Shown: one piece after another, positions 9,295-18,137 of the stretch
Position numbering within the stretch: position 1 is the first letter of the stretch
How the letters are laid out: each line of letters opens with the position of its first letter
Position numbers and translations under genes: made by a program
Notes under the pieces: model-generated
Told to the model about the DNA's origin: nothing
Databases searched by the model: none
Seen by the model: the letters and a program-made list of their open reading frames with translations, nothing else
Origin: Microbacterium foliorum
Lineage (GTDB): Bacteria > Actinomycetota > Actinomycetes > Actinomycetales > Microbacteriaceae
Length of the DNA: 64,000 nucleotides
Direction: 5' to 3'
NCBI RefSeq assembly: GCF_006385575.1
Contig: NZ_CP041040.1
Location: 2,418,001-2,482,000 of the forward strand

Positions 9295-10062
9295 ATGTCG
9301 AACGCCATCGCAGAAGCTCCCGCGGACACGACGCAGGAGACGGGCATCCAGTCGTTCATCGTCACCTTCAACATCCGCCGCTTCGACCCCGAGGTCGACT
9401 CCGAGCCGCACTGGGTCGACTACGACGTGGAGCTCTACTCGACCGACCGCGTGCTCGACGCGCTGCACAAGATCAAGTGGGAGGTCGACGGCTCGCTGAC
9501 CTTCCGCCGCTCGTGCGCCCACGGCATCTGCGGCTCTGACGCCATGCGCATCAACGGCCGCAACCGCCTGGCCTGCAAGACGCTGATCAAGGACCTCGAC
9601 ATCTCGAAGCCGATCTACGTCGAGGCGATCAAGGGCCTGCCCCTCGAGAAGGACCTCGTCGTCGACATGGAGCCGTTCTTCGCGTCGTACCGCGAGGTGC
9701 AGCCGTTCCTCGTCGCGAACTCCGTGCCGGAGAAGGGCAAGGAGCGGGTCCAGTCGATCGCCGATCGAGAGATCTTCGACGACACGACCAAGTGCATCCT
9801 GTGCGCCGCGTGCACCTCGTCGTGCCCCGTCTTCTGGACCGACGGACAGTACTTCGGCCCGGCGGCGATCGTGAACGCGCACCGCTTCATCTTCGACTCC
9901 CGCGATGACAACGCCGCGGTTCGCCTCGACATCCTGAACGACAAGGAGGGAGTGTGGCGCTGCCGCACGACCTTCAACTGCTCCGAGGCATGCCCCCGCG
10001 GCATCGAGGTCACCAAGGCCATCGCCGAGGTCAAGCAGGCTGTGCTGCGCGGTCGTCCCTGA
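9295..10062 (+). CDS. sdhB: Succinate dehydrogenase iron-sulfur subunit
   Basis: Electron-relay subunit of complex II, 255 residues. The N-terminal plant-ferredoxin-type domain has RSCAHGICGSDAM and a later cysteine in NRLAC for the [2Fe-2S] cluster. The C-terminal domain has CILCAACTSSCPV and CRTTFNCSEACPRGI for the [4Fe-4S] and [3Fe-4S] clusters. It is the last gene of sdhCDAB and is followed by a strong terminator hairpin. Confidence 0.97.
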   Translation: MSNAIAEAPADTTQETGIQSFIVTFNIRRFDPEVDSEPHWVDYDVELYSTDRVLDALHKIKWEVDGSLTFRRSCAHGICGSDAMRINGRNRLACKTLIKDLDISKPIYVEAIKGLPLEKDLVVDMEPFFASYREVQPFLVANSVPEKGKERVQSIADREIFDDTTKCILCAACTSSCPVFWTDGQYFGPAAIVNAHRFIFDSRDDNAAVRLDILNDKEGVWRCRTTFNCSEACPRGIEVTKAIAEVKQAVLRGRP

Positions 10063-10081
10063 CTCTCTCGCGCTGACGACG

Positions 10082-10112
10082 ACGGGCGGACTCCTTCACG
10101 GAGTCCGCCCGT
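10082..10112 (+). terminator. Terminator of the sdh operon
   Basis: A perfect 13-base-pair stem (10082-10094 with 10100-10112, loop TTCAC) begins 20 bases after the sdhB stop and is followed by TCTC. There is no long T-run, as is common in high-GC actinobacteria. Confidence 0.85.
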
Positions 10113-10126
10113 TCTCCGTCTGTGGA

Positions 10127-10132
10127 TAGGGT
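10127..10132 (+). promoter_or_regulatory. Candidate leaderless -10 (TAGGGT)
   Basis: TAGGGT lies six bases before the GTG at 10139. The intervening GAGGAT is too close to act as a good Shine-Dalgarno site. Confidence 0.45.
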
Positions 10133-10138
10133 GAGGAT

Positions 10139-11344
10139 GTGTCTGATCCCGCTGGCGCTGAAAGCGAGCCCCGCCGCCTCGACGCGGCCGTGGAACGGGC
10201 CACCGCACTGACCCAGCGCACGCTCGGGCTGTTCCCCGTGCGCGTGTGGCGGCATTTCCTGCAGCACAACGGGTTCCTCCTCGCCGCGGGCGTCAGCTAC
10301 CAGGCCCTGTTCGCGATCTTCGCGGCGATCTATCTCGCCTTCGCCATCGCCGGCCTCTGGCTCGGAGGCAGCACCGAAGCGGTCGACGGCATGATCGACA
10401 TCATCAACAGCTACATCCCCAACCTGATCCAGGACGAGGGCGGGGTGTTCACCCCGCAACAGGTGCAGGAGATCGCGGTCAGCACGACCGGGCTGCTCAG
10501 CATCACCGGTCTGATCGCGCTCGGAACCGTGATCTGGACGGCCATCGGCTGGGTGACGTTCTCGCGGCGAGCGACGCGCGACATCTTCGGCCTGCCGCCT
10601 GACCGCCGCAGCTACGTCATCCTGAAGGCGCGGGATCTGCTCGCCGCTCTGATCTTCGGAGCATCGCTGCTCGCCGGTTCCCTGCTCAGCTCCGCCAGCG
10701 CGGTAGCACTGAGCTGGATCCTGAGCCTGATCGGGTGGGGATCCGCCCTCGACGGCCTCACCAGCATCCGGATCGGCACGGTGCTGGTGTCCTTCGCGCT
10801 GCTGTCGGGTGCACTCGCGGCGATGGTGCGCTTCCTCACCGGCACATCCCTGCATTGGAGCACGATCTGGCCGGGCGCGCTTCTCGGCGGCGGGGCGATG
10901 ACGATCCTCCAGTTCGGTGCGGGATACCTGCTGAGCTACACGCCGACGAATCCCCTGCTTGCCACGTTCGCGATCTTCATCGGCCTCCTGCTGTGGTTCC
11001 GCGTCAACGGCGTGGTGATGCTGGTCGCCTCCTCGTGGATCGCCGTCGCGGCGAAGGACCGTGACCTGCCGCTGTTGGCGCAGTCCGACGCGGAGCGGCG
11101 AGCGGCCGAGCACCAGACCCTGGTGGCCGCAGCCCGCATTCGTGCGCGCGAAGCGCGAGAGGCTCGCGAGACGGCCCCGTGGTATCGCACCTGGGCCGCC
11201 GCCAGAGCCGTGCAGGCGGCGGAGCAGGCGCTCGCCGAGCTGGAGGCCTCCGCTCCCCCGCCCGTCGATGCGAGCTCAGCCTTTGCCCAGCGGCTGCTGG
11301 CCGAGCTGCAGCGTCCGTCCAAGGATGTCGGCGGCCCTCGTTAG
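10139..11344 (+). CDS. YihY/BrkB family inner-membrane protein
   Basis: Integral membrane protein of 401 residues from the YihY/virulence factor BrkB family, whose molecular role is not well settled. Six hydrophobic segments are visible. The family's early motif FLLAAGVSYQALFAIFAAIY is near residue 45, and LLWFRVNGVVMLVASSWIAVAA lies near residue 285. The last 100 residues are charged and Ala/Arg/Glu-rich, probably a cytoplasmic helix. The TAG stop is also the first part of the -10 hexamer of the following exonuclease gene. Confidence 0.85.
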   Translation: MSDPAGAESEPRRLDAAVERATALTQRTLGLFPVRVWRHFLQHNGFLLAAGVSYQALFAIFAAIYLAFAIAGLWLGGSTEAVDGMIDIINSYIPNLIQDEGGVFTPQQVQEIAVSTTGLLSITGLIALGTVIWTAIGWVTFSRRATRDIFGLPPDRRSYVILKARDLLAALIFGASLLAGSLLSSASAVALSWILSLIGWGSALDGLTSIRIGTVLVSFALLSGALAAMVRFLTGTSLHWSTIWPGALLGGGAMTILQFGAGYLLSYTPTNPLLATFAIFIGLLLWFRVNGVVMLVASSWIAVAAKDRDLPLLAQSDAERRAAEHQTLVAAARIRAREAREARETAPWYRTWAAARAVQAAEQALAELEASAPPPVDASSAFAQRLLAELQRPSKDVGGPR

Positions 11345-11347
11345 GCT
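11326..11347 (+). promoter_or_regulatory. Damage-type promoter signature before exonuclease III
   Basis: TGTCGGCG (11326-11333), eight bases, then TAGGCT (11342-11347) and seven bases to the ATG at 11355. The layout matches the RecA-independent, PafBC-type promoter of mycobacteria (TGTCRGTG, N8, TAnnnT) with one mismatch. It overlaps the last codons of the upstream gene, so chance is possible. Confidence 0.45.
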
Positions 11348-11354
11348 GGTGAGC

Positions 11355-12197
11355 ATGCCTCATCTGCGTATCGCCTCGGTCAATGTCAACGGAATCCGAG
11401 CGGCGGCTCGCAACGGCATGAGCAGCTGGCTCGACGCCGCCGACGTCGACATCCTGACGCTGCAGGAGGTCCGCGGGCAGGACGAGCACCTCGAGGCCGC
11501 ACTTCCGGGTTGGACGTTCGTGCACGACGAAGCCACGGCCAAGGGCCGCGCCGGGGTGGCGATCGCGAGCCGCATCCCGGCCCTCGCCTCGCGCACCGAC
11601 TTCGGCGACGACGACTTCGATTCGAAGGGGCGCTGGATCGAGGCCGACTTCCTGATCGGAGACCGCCCGCTCACGGTGGTCAGTGCCTACGTGCACAGCG
11701 GCGAGGCCGACACCCCGAAGCAGGAGGAGAAGTGGAAGTTCCTCGACGCGTTCGGCCTGCGGCTCGCGGAGCTCGGCGGCACTGACGGCGAACTCGCCCT
11801 GGTCACCGGTGACCTGAATGTCGGCCATCGCGAACTCGACATCAAGAACTGGCGCGGCAACCGCAAGAAGGCCGGTTTCCTCCCCCGCGAACGCGCGTAC
11901 TTCGACCGCTTCCTCGGAGCAGCGGGCGAGACGGTCGAGGGCGTCGACGGCTCCACGGGTACCGGTCTCGGCTGGGTCGACGTCGGGCGCGCCTTTCACG
12001 GCGAGGTCGACGGCCCGTACACCTGGTGGTCGATGCGCGGCCAGGCGTTCGACAACGATTCCGGATGGCGGATCGACTACCACCTGGCGACCCCGGCGCT
12101 TGCGGAACGAGCCACCGCCTACCACGTCGCCCGTGCGGCGGCTTACGACCAGCGCTGGAGCGACCACGCTCCGGTCGTGGTCGACTACACCTACTGA
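11355..12197 (+). CDS. xth: Exodeoxyribonuclease III (AP endonuclease)
   Basis: DNA repair nuclease of 280 residues that cuts at abasic sites and trims 3' ends. Family motifs of the endonuclease/exonuclease/phosphatase fold are complete: SVNVNGIRA, the metal-binding Glu38 in LQEVRGQ, GDLNVGHRELDIKNWRGN, GWRIDYHLATP and the terminal WSDHAPVVVDY with the catalytic His. The start ATG at 11355 gives MPHLRIASVN. It lies ten bases after the upstream gene and has no ribosome binding site, which fits a leaderless message. Confidence 0.93.
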   Translation: MPHLRIASVNVNGIRAAARNGMSSWLDAADVDILTLQEVRGQDEHLEAALPGWTFVHDEATAKGRAGVAIASRIPALASRTDFGDDDFDSKGRWIEADFLIGDRPLTVVSAYVHSGEADTPKQEEKWKFLDAFGLRLAELGGTDGELALVTGDLNVGHRELDIKNWRGNRKKAGFLPRERAYFDRFLGAAGETVEGVDGSTGTGLGWVDVGRAFHGEVDGPYTWWSMRGQAFDNDSGWRIDYHLATPALAERATAYHVARAAAYDQRWSDHAPVVVDYTY

Positions 12198-12277
12198 TCC
12201 CGGGCACGTCGGCGGCCCGCGGCCCCGCAATCAGGCCGTGACGAGAGCGACGATCAGCCCGCTGACCACCACCCCCA

Positions 12278-12283
12278 TAGGAT
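12278..12283 (+). promoter_or_regulatory. Candidate leaderless -10 (TAGGAT) of trpS
   Basis: TAGGAT lies seven bases before the GTG at 12291, with no ribosome binding site. The 80 bases upstream show no other recognised element. Confidence 0.5.
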
Positions 12284-12290
12284 TGATACC

Positions 12291-13295
12291 GTGACGAAAC
12301 CACGCCTCTACTCAGGAATGCAGCCCTCCGCCGACTCTCTGCAGATCGGCAACTACATCGGAGCGCTCCTGCAGTGGCGTGACCTGCAGAGTTCCTACGA
12401 CGCGTACTTCTCGGTCGTCGACCTGCATGCGCTCACGGTCGCGCAGGACCCGGCAGAGCTGCGTGAGAAGACCCGTCGCACCGCTGCCCAGTACATCGCC
12501 GCGGGCATCGAGCCCTCGCTGTCGACGTTGTACGTGCAGTCGCACGTCCGCGCGCACGCAGAGCTCGCCTGGGTCCTGTCGACGATCACCGGTTTCGGCG
12601 AGGCCGGCCGCATGACGCAGTTCAAAGACAAGTCTTCGCGGTACGGCGCCGACGCCACGAGCGTGGGTCTGTTCACGTATCCGGTGCTGATGGCCGCCGA
12701 CATCCTGCTGTACCAGACCGATGTCGTGCCTGTCGGCGACGACCAGAAGCAGCACGTCGAGCTGACGCGCGATCTCGCCGAGCGCTTCAACTCCCGGTTC
12801 GGAGAGACGTTCGCCGTGCCCAGGCCCGTGATCCAGAAAGACACGGCGCGCATCTACGACCTGCAGAACCCGACGTCGAAGATGTCGAAGTCGGCAGAGA
12901 GCGACGCGGGCGTGCTGTGGATGCTCGACGACCCGGCGAAGTCGGCGAAGAAGATCATGCGCGCGGTGACCGACAACGAAGGCTCGGTGCGCTTCGATCG
13001 CGAGAACAAGCCCGGCGTCTCCAACCTGCTGACCATCTACGCAGCGCTCTCGGGACGACAGGTTCCCGCGATCGAAGACGAGTATGCGGGCCGCGGCTAC
13101 GGTGACTTCAAGAAGGGGCTCGCCGAAGTCGTCGTGAACGAGTTCGAGCCCGTGCGTGCCCGCGCACTCGAGCTTCTCGACGATCCCGCCGAGCTCGATC
13201 GGATCCTCGCGCAGAACGCCGCACGCGCGGATGCCGTGGCCGACGCCACCCTCGGAGCGGTCTACGACCGGGTCGGACTGCTTCGTCGCGTCTGA
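12291..13295 (+). CDS. trpS: Tryptophanyl-tRNA synthetase
   Basis: Charges tRNA-Trp with tryptophan in the cytoplasm. It has 334 residues, normal for the bacterial class I enzyme. The HIGH-equivalent motif is in GMQPSADSLQIGNYIGAL near residue 7-24, the tryptophan-site segment YPVLMAADILLYQTDVVPVG lies near 125-144, and the KMSKS loop (SKMSKSAES) near 195. The start is GTG at 12291 and no frame damage is seen. Confidence 0.97.
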   Translation: MTKPRLYSGMQPSADSLQIGNYIGALLQWRDLQSSYDAYFSVVDLHALTVAQDPAELREKTRRTAAQYIAAGIEPSLSTLYVQSHVRAHAELAWVLSTITGFGEAGRMTQFKDKSSRYGADATSVGLFTYPVLMAADILLYQTDVVPVGDDQKQHVELTRDLAERFNSRFGETFAVPRPVIQKDTARIYDLQNPTSKMSKSAESDAGVLWMLDDPAKSAKKIMRAVTDNEGSVRFDRENKPGVSNLLTIYAALSGRQVPAIEDEYAGRGYGDFKKGLAEVVVNEFEPVRARALELLDDPAELDRILAQNAARADAVADATLGAVYDRVGLLRRV

Positions 13296-13307
13296 CCTCG
13301 ACAGCCA

Positions 13308-13313
13308 TAGGAT
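13308..13313 (+). promoter_or_regulatory. Candidate leaderless -10 (TAGGAT)
   Basis: TAGGAT is six bases before the GTG at 13320 and resembles the trpS arrangement closely (CATAGGAT in both). Confidence 0.5.
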
Positions 13314-13319
13314 GGGGGC

Positions 13320-14084
13320 GTGACTGATCCGCAGCAGCCCCCGTCCGGTGCCGTCCCTCCTGTGCCTCCCGTGCCCCGTCCGGACGACGAGCAGCCGCAG
13401 TTCGCTTCGCCCCTGTCGTCACCGCCCGCACCGCCGGCGCCGCCCGCACCGCCTTCGTATGCGACGCCCCCGGCACCGCCCGCGTACCAGGGCGCTCCGC
13501 CCGCGTACCAGAGCGCTCCGCCCGCGGTTCCAGCCGGTCAGCCCGCACCCGCGTACCCGGCACCGACGGGAGCACCCGTGTACCCGCATCTCGCGGGTCA
13601 GCAGCCCGGTGCGCCGACCTACCAGGCGGCTCCTCCCGGCGCCTATCAGGTTCCGGTCGGCGGCTACACGGCGCCCGCAGGCGCTTACCAGGCACCGGCC
13701 ACCGGAGAGAAGAAGTCCGGAATGCTGGGAATCCTGGCGCTGATCCTCGCGATCGTGGCCGCTGTCGTCACGCCGATCGTCGCCGGAGTCGCGGGGTTCG
13801 AGATCGGCCGTCGTCTTCCAGGCGGTCTCGACACGACCGATCCCGACTTCCTGTCGATCCTCGCTCCCGCGCGGGATCAGGTGCTGTGGGCCGAGATCTC
13901 GTTCTGGACGGGAACCATCCTCGGCATCGCGGCCATCGTCATCGGCATCATCGCGATTCGCAAGAAGCAGGCGCGCGGCGCGGGCATCACGGCGCTCGTC
14001 GTCGCAGTGCTCGGCCCGATCATCTTCTGGGTCGTGCTGCTGGTGACCCTGTCTACCGGCACAGCGACCGGCTTCCTGCCGTAA
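13320..14084 (+). CDS. Proline-rich two-helix membrane protein, function unknown
   Basis: Protein of 254 residues. The first 125 or so are dominated by Pro, Ala, Tyr and Gln, with repeated blocks of the type PPAYQ and GAYQ. Two long hydrophobic regions follow: one starting near residue 135 (GILALILAIVAAVV), and a second near 195-250 that can hold two more helices with a short basic turn (IRKKQARGAG). This architecture is common in actinobacterial DUF4190-like proteins. I cannot assign a role. The disordered N-terminus may bind partners at the cytoplasmic face. Confidence 0.75.
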   Translation: MTDPQQPPSGAVPPVPPVPRPDDEQPQFASPLSSPPAPPAPPAPPSYATPPAPPAYQGAPPAYQSAPPAVPAGQPAPAYPAPTGAPVYPHLAGQQPGAPTYQAAPPGAYQVPVGGYTAPAGAYQAPATGEKKSGMLGILALILAIVAAVVTPIVAGVAGFEIGRRLPGGLDTTDPDFLSILAPARDQVLWAEISFWTGTILGIAAIVIGIIAIRKKQARGAGITALVVAVLGPIIFWVVLLVTLSTGTATGFLP

Positions 14085-14114
14085 CAGCGCCGCGACGTCG
14101 GCACCTCGCCGAGG

Positions 14115-14696
14115 TCAGCGGGGAGCGTGGTGCTTCTGCTGAGCGGCGAGCAGCCCGTCCTCGACGAGCAGCTCGACCGCGTCCGCCGCATCCGACACGA
14201 GGATGGGCAGGTTCGCGCGCTCATCCTTGCCGAACGGCGACAGCACCCAGTCGGCAGGATCCTGTCGACCCACCGGACGACCGATGCCGACCCGCACCCG
14301 CGGGAACGCCGGCGTGGTGATCGCACGGGCGATGTCTCGCACGCCGTTGTGTCCGCCGTGGCCTCCGCCGATCTTGAGCTTGACGGTGTCGAACGGGATG
14401 TCGAGCTCATCGTGGACGACGATGATCTGCTCGGGCGGCACCGAGTAGAACCGGGCCAGGGCGGCGACCGGCGTGCCGGAGACGTTCATGAACGTGTTCG
14501 GTTTGGCGAGCACGAGCTTGTCGCCGCCTGGGCGCAACCAGGTCTCGACGACACGAGCCCCGCCCTTGTGCTCGCGAAAGCTCTCGCCGCGCCGCGAGGC
14601 GATCTCGTCGACGACCATCTGGCCGATGTTGTGACGCGTATCCGCGTATCGCGGGCCGGGGTTGCCGAGCCCCACCACGAGCCAGGTGGATGCCAT
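14115..14696 (-). CDS. pth: Peptidyl-tRNA hydrolase
   Basis: Releases tRNA from prematurely dropped peptidyl-tRNA. It has 193 residues when started at the ATG at 14696 ([14 protein letters not shown]); an ATG 18 bases upstream would add MREDDH. The ribosome binding site AGAGGA precedes the chosen start. Asn12 and catalytic His22 are in [27 protein letters not shown] and [10 protein letters not shown] follow, with [13 protein letters not shown] as the glycine-rich motif. It is downstream of rplY, the usual actinobacterial neighbour, but a hairpin separates them and TATCCT at 14740-14745 may give it its own promoter. Confidence 0.95.
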   Translation of the reverse strand: MASTWLVVGLGNPGPRYADTRHNIGQMVVDEIASRRGESFREHKGGARVVETWLRPGGDKLVLAKPNTFMNVSGTPVAALARFYSVPPEQIIVVHDELDIPFDTVKLKIGGGHGGHNGVRDIARAITTPAFPRVRVGIGRPVGRQDPADWVLSPFGKDERANLPILVSDAADAVELLVEDGLLAAQQKHHAPR

Positions 14697-14747
14697 GTGG
14701 TCGTCCTCTCGCATGCGGGCCCTTCGCGGTGCCCGGGTCAGGATACG

Positions 14748-14782
14748 ACAGAGGGGGCGCGATGTGCTCGCGCCCCCTCTGT
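14748..14782 (-). terminator. Terminator of rplY
   Basis: A perfect 15-base-pair stem (14748-14762 with 14768-14782, loop TGTGC) lies 33 bases after the rplY stop and upstream of pth. Confidence 0.85.
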
Positions 14783-14815
14783 GATGCAGTCAGCTGTGCG
14801 CTGCGCCTGCGGAGA

Positions 14816-15424
14816 TCACTCCGCGGCGGGAGCCTCTTCGACGGAAGCCTCGTCGGCTCCGGCCTCGTCCTCGCCGAGCGACTCCTCAGCCGGGATCGAG
14901 ATCGCGACGACGAGCACCTCGGGGTCGGTCAGCAGCGTCGAGCCCTTGGGGAGCTTGACGTCGGCGGCGGTGATGTGCGCGCCCTCCTCGAGACCCTCGA
15001 CCGAGACCTCGACGTTCTGCGGCAGGTGCGTGGCCTCTGCCTCGATCGAGATCGTGTTCGCGTCCTGGTTGACGATCGTGCCGGGGGCAGGCTCGCCGGT
15101 GACGATGACGGGAACGTCGATCGTGACCTTCTCGCCCTTGCGGACGACCAGCAGGTCGATGTGCTCGATGATCTGGTGCACCGGGTCGCGCTGGACGTCC
15201 TTGACGAGGGCGAGCTGGTCCTTACCGTCGATGTCGAGCTCGAGCAGCGCGTTCGCGCGGCGGATGATGAGCGAGACCTGGTGGCCGGGCAGTGCGACGT
15301 GCACGGGGTCGGTGCCGTGGCCGTAGATGACGGCGGGGATCTTGCCTGCGGCGCGCAGACGACGGGCGAAGCCCTTGCCGAAGCTCTCGCGGAGCTCGGC
15401 CTTGACCTTGGTGTCTTCAGACAT
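14816..15424 (-). CDS. rplY: 50S ribosomal protein L25/general stress protein Ctc
   Basis: 5S rRNA-binding ribosomal protein of 202 residues, the long CTC form. The N-terminal L25 domain includes RESFGKGFARRLRAAGKIPAVIYGHG, and the C-terminal TL5/CTC domain follows (DVPVIVTGEPAPGTIVNQD). An acidic Ala/Glu tail closes the protein, as usual in actinobacteria. The ATG at 15424 has AAGGAG a few bases upstream. The gene is monocistronic or weakly joined to pth by read-through. Confidence 0.95.
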   Translation of the reverse strand: MSEDTKVKAELRESFGKGFARRLRAAGKIPAVIYGHGTDPVHVALPGHQVSLIIRRANALLELDIDGKDQLALVKDVQRDPVHQIIEHIDLLVVRKGEKVTIDVPVIVTGEPAPGTIVNQDANTISIEAEATHLPQNVEVSVEGLEEGAHITAADVKLPKGSTLLTDPEVLVVAISIPAEESLGEDEAGADEASVEEAPAAE

Positions 15425-15645
15425 GGGGTTCTCCTTCGGGGCACGCAGCGACAGCTACGCGGTGGTCTTGGAATTGTTCTCGAACGCAGACACGTGAGGA
15501 AAGCCACCGGCTTGCTTCGCCGCGTCGATAACGGATGCCAGCGCACGCGCAGAAGCATCCCTCGCCGAGGTACTCCTCTCATGGTACCGGATGAGCCGGT
15601 AGGCTGAGAACACCGATCCCTCTCTGCAGAACACGGAGTTCCCTC
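15425..15645. other. Divergent intergenic region of rplY and the 41-residue protein
   Basis: This 221-base stretch is the longest without a gene in the window. It holds the rplY ribosome binding site at its left end, a TAGGCT -10 candidate at 15600-15605 for the small gene, and a GGAG ribosome binding site near 15635. I see no structured RNA or repeat in the middle part. Confidence 0.5.
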
Positions 15646-15771
15646 ATGCTCGACGGCGTCTTCTTCTCCCACGCGATCGCCTGGCTCATCGGCGCGATGA
15701 CCGTGTGCGCCGCCGGCCTCACCTTCGCGGCACTGTTCTCGCTCGGGCGCTCCGGGTACCGCAAGGACTGA
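15646..15771 (+). CDS. Small single-helix membrane protein, 41 residues
   Basis: A short gene that standard length cut-offs would miss. It encodes 41 residues: a hydrophobic stretch from about residue 10 to 33 (IAWLIGAMTVCAAGLTFAAL) and a basic C-terminus ending GRSGYRKD. Support comes from a plausible -10 (TAGGCT at 15600-15605), a GGAG site about 8 bases before the ATG, and its position as a complete frame between divergent rplY and gnd. It resembles other actinobacterial one-helix membrane peptides. The function is unknown. Confidence 0.6.
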   Translation: MLDGVFFSHAIAWLIGAMTVCAAGLTFAALFSLGRSGYRKD

Positions 15772-15868
15772 CCTCCTCGCGTCCGACACCTCCCGTCACG
15801 CGGGAGCACCACCCCGGACGCCGCGATAATCTGAGAGCATCCCCTTCTTCTCGATCTAGGAGCCATCT

Positions 15869-17317
15869 GTGCCCGAAGCATCAGCGAACATCGGAGTCGT
15901 CGGACTCGCCGTCATGGGTTCGAACCTCGCCCGCAACCTCGCCAGCCGCGAGGGCAACACGGTGGCGATCTTCAACCGCAGCTACGAGAAGACCGAGACA
16001 CTCGTCTCCGAGCACCCTGAGGCAGGCTTCATCGCTGCCAAGACCTACCAGGAGTTCGCCGACTCGCTGCAGAGGCCGCGCACCGCGATCATCATGGTCA
16101 AGGCGGGCGGCCCGACCGACGCCGTGATCGACTCGCTCGTCGAGGTCTTCGAGCCGGGCGACATCATCGTCGACGGTGGCAACGCGTACTTCCCCGACAC
16201 GATCCGCCGCGAGAAGGCCGTCCGCGAGACGGGCATCAACTTCGTCGGCGCCGGTATCTCCGGCGGCGAAGAGGGTGCACTCACGGGCCCGTCGATCATG
16301 CCCGGTGGCTCGGACGAGTCGTGGATCACCCTCGGCCCGATCCTGAAGTCGATCGCCGCGATCGCCGAGGGCGAGGCCTGCGTCACGCACGTCGGCCACG
16401 ACGGCGCAGGGCACTTCGTGAAGATGGTGCACAACGGCATCGAGTATGCCGACATGCAGCTGATCGCCGAGGCCTATGACCTCATCCGCCGCGGCACGGG
16501 CAAGTCCCCCGCCGAGATCGCCGAGATCTTCGCGGAGTGGAACAAGGGCGAGCTCGAGTCGTACCTGATCGAGATCACCGCAGAGGTGCTGCGCCAGGTG
16601 GATGCCGAGACCGGCAAGCCGCTCGTCGACGTCATCCTCGACCAGGCCGGCGCCAAGGGCACCGGCGCCTGGACCGTGCAGACCGCCCTCTCGCTCGGCG
16701 TGCCGGTGTCGGGCATCGCCGAGGCCACCTTCGCCCGCTCGCTGTCGTCGCACCCCGAGCAGCGCGAGGTCGCGGGCGCGCTCCCCGGCCCCGACGAGGA
16801 GTTCGTCGTCACCGACGAGGCCGCGTTCATCGAGGACGTCCGTCTTGCGCTCTACGCGTCGAAGATCGTCGCGTACTCGCAGGGCTTCGACGAGATCCGC
16901 GCCGGTGCAGCGGAGTACGGCTGGAACATCGACCTCGGCGCGATCAGCAAGATCTGGCGCGGCGGCTGCATCATCCGCGCGCAGTTCCTCAACCGCATCG
17001 CAGACGCGTATGCAGAGACCCCCGACCTGCCCGTGCTGATGACGGCCCCGTACTTCGCCGAGGCCCTCACCCGCGGCCAGGCCTCGTGGCGCCGTGTCGT
17101 CGTGAGCGCCGCTCAGGCCGGCATCCCCGCTCCGGCGTTCTCGTCGTCGCTGTCGTACTACGACGGCATCCGCGCCGATCGCCTCCCGGCCGCACTTGTG
17201 CAGGGACAGCGTGACTTCTTCGGCGCGCACACGTACAAGCGCATCGACAAGCCGGGCACGTTCCACACGCAGTGGTCTGGCGACCGCACCGAGATCGAAG
17301 CCGAAGACACGCACTGA
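15869..17317 (+). CDS. gnd: 6-phosphogluconate dehydrogenase, decarboxylating
   Basis: Oxidises 6-phosphogluconate to ribulose 5-phosphate and CO2 in the pentose phosphate pathway. It has 482 residues, the full-length NADP-type form. The cofactor loop is GVVGLAVMGSNLARNLASR at residues 9-27. The substrate motif GAGISGGEEGALTGPSIMPGG is near 127, and KMVHNGIEYADMQLI near 185 holds the catalytic Lys and neighbours. The GTG at 15869 has AGGAG at 15858-15862. A GATAAT -10 at 15825-15830 gives a short leader. A strong terminator follows. Confidence 0.97.
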   Translation: MPEASANIGVVGLAVMGSNLARNLASREGNTVAIFNRSYEKTETLVSEHPEAGFIAAKTYQEFADSLQRPRTAIIMVKAGGPTDAVIDSLVEVFEPGDIIVDGGNAYFPDTIRREKAVRETGINFVGAGISGGEEGALTGPSIMPGGSDESWITLGPILKSIAAIAEGEACVTHVGHDGAGHFVKMVHNGIEYADMQLIAEAYDLIRRGTGKSPAEIAEIFAEWNKGELESYLIEITAEVLRQVDAETGKPLVDVILDQAGAKGTGAWTVQTALSLGVPVSGIAEATFARSLSSHPEQREVAGALPGPDEEFVVTDEAAFIEDVRLALYASKIVAYSQGFDEIRAGAAEYGWNIDLGAISKIWRGGCIIRAQFLNRIADAYAETPDLPVLMTAPYFAEALTRGQASWRRVVVSAAQAGIPAPAFSSSLSYYDGIRADRLPAALVQGQRDFFGAHTYKRIDKPGTFHTQWSGDRTEIEAEDTH

Positions 17318-17332
17318 GCGCTGTCTGAGACA

Positions 17333-17373
17333 GCGAAGAAGGCCCCGGCGAGTGTCGCCGGGGCCTTCTTCGC
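17333..17373. terminator. Bidirectional terminator between gnd and the ABC ATPase
   Basis: A perfect 19-base-pair stem (17333-17351 with 17355-17373) with a three-base loop lies between two convergent genes and can serve both strands. Confidence 0.9.
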
Positions 17374-17376
17374 GTT

Positions 17377-18102
<726 letters not shown>

Positions 18103-18137
18103 GATGATCTCTCCTAATCTGTGATATCCGGTGTTGG

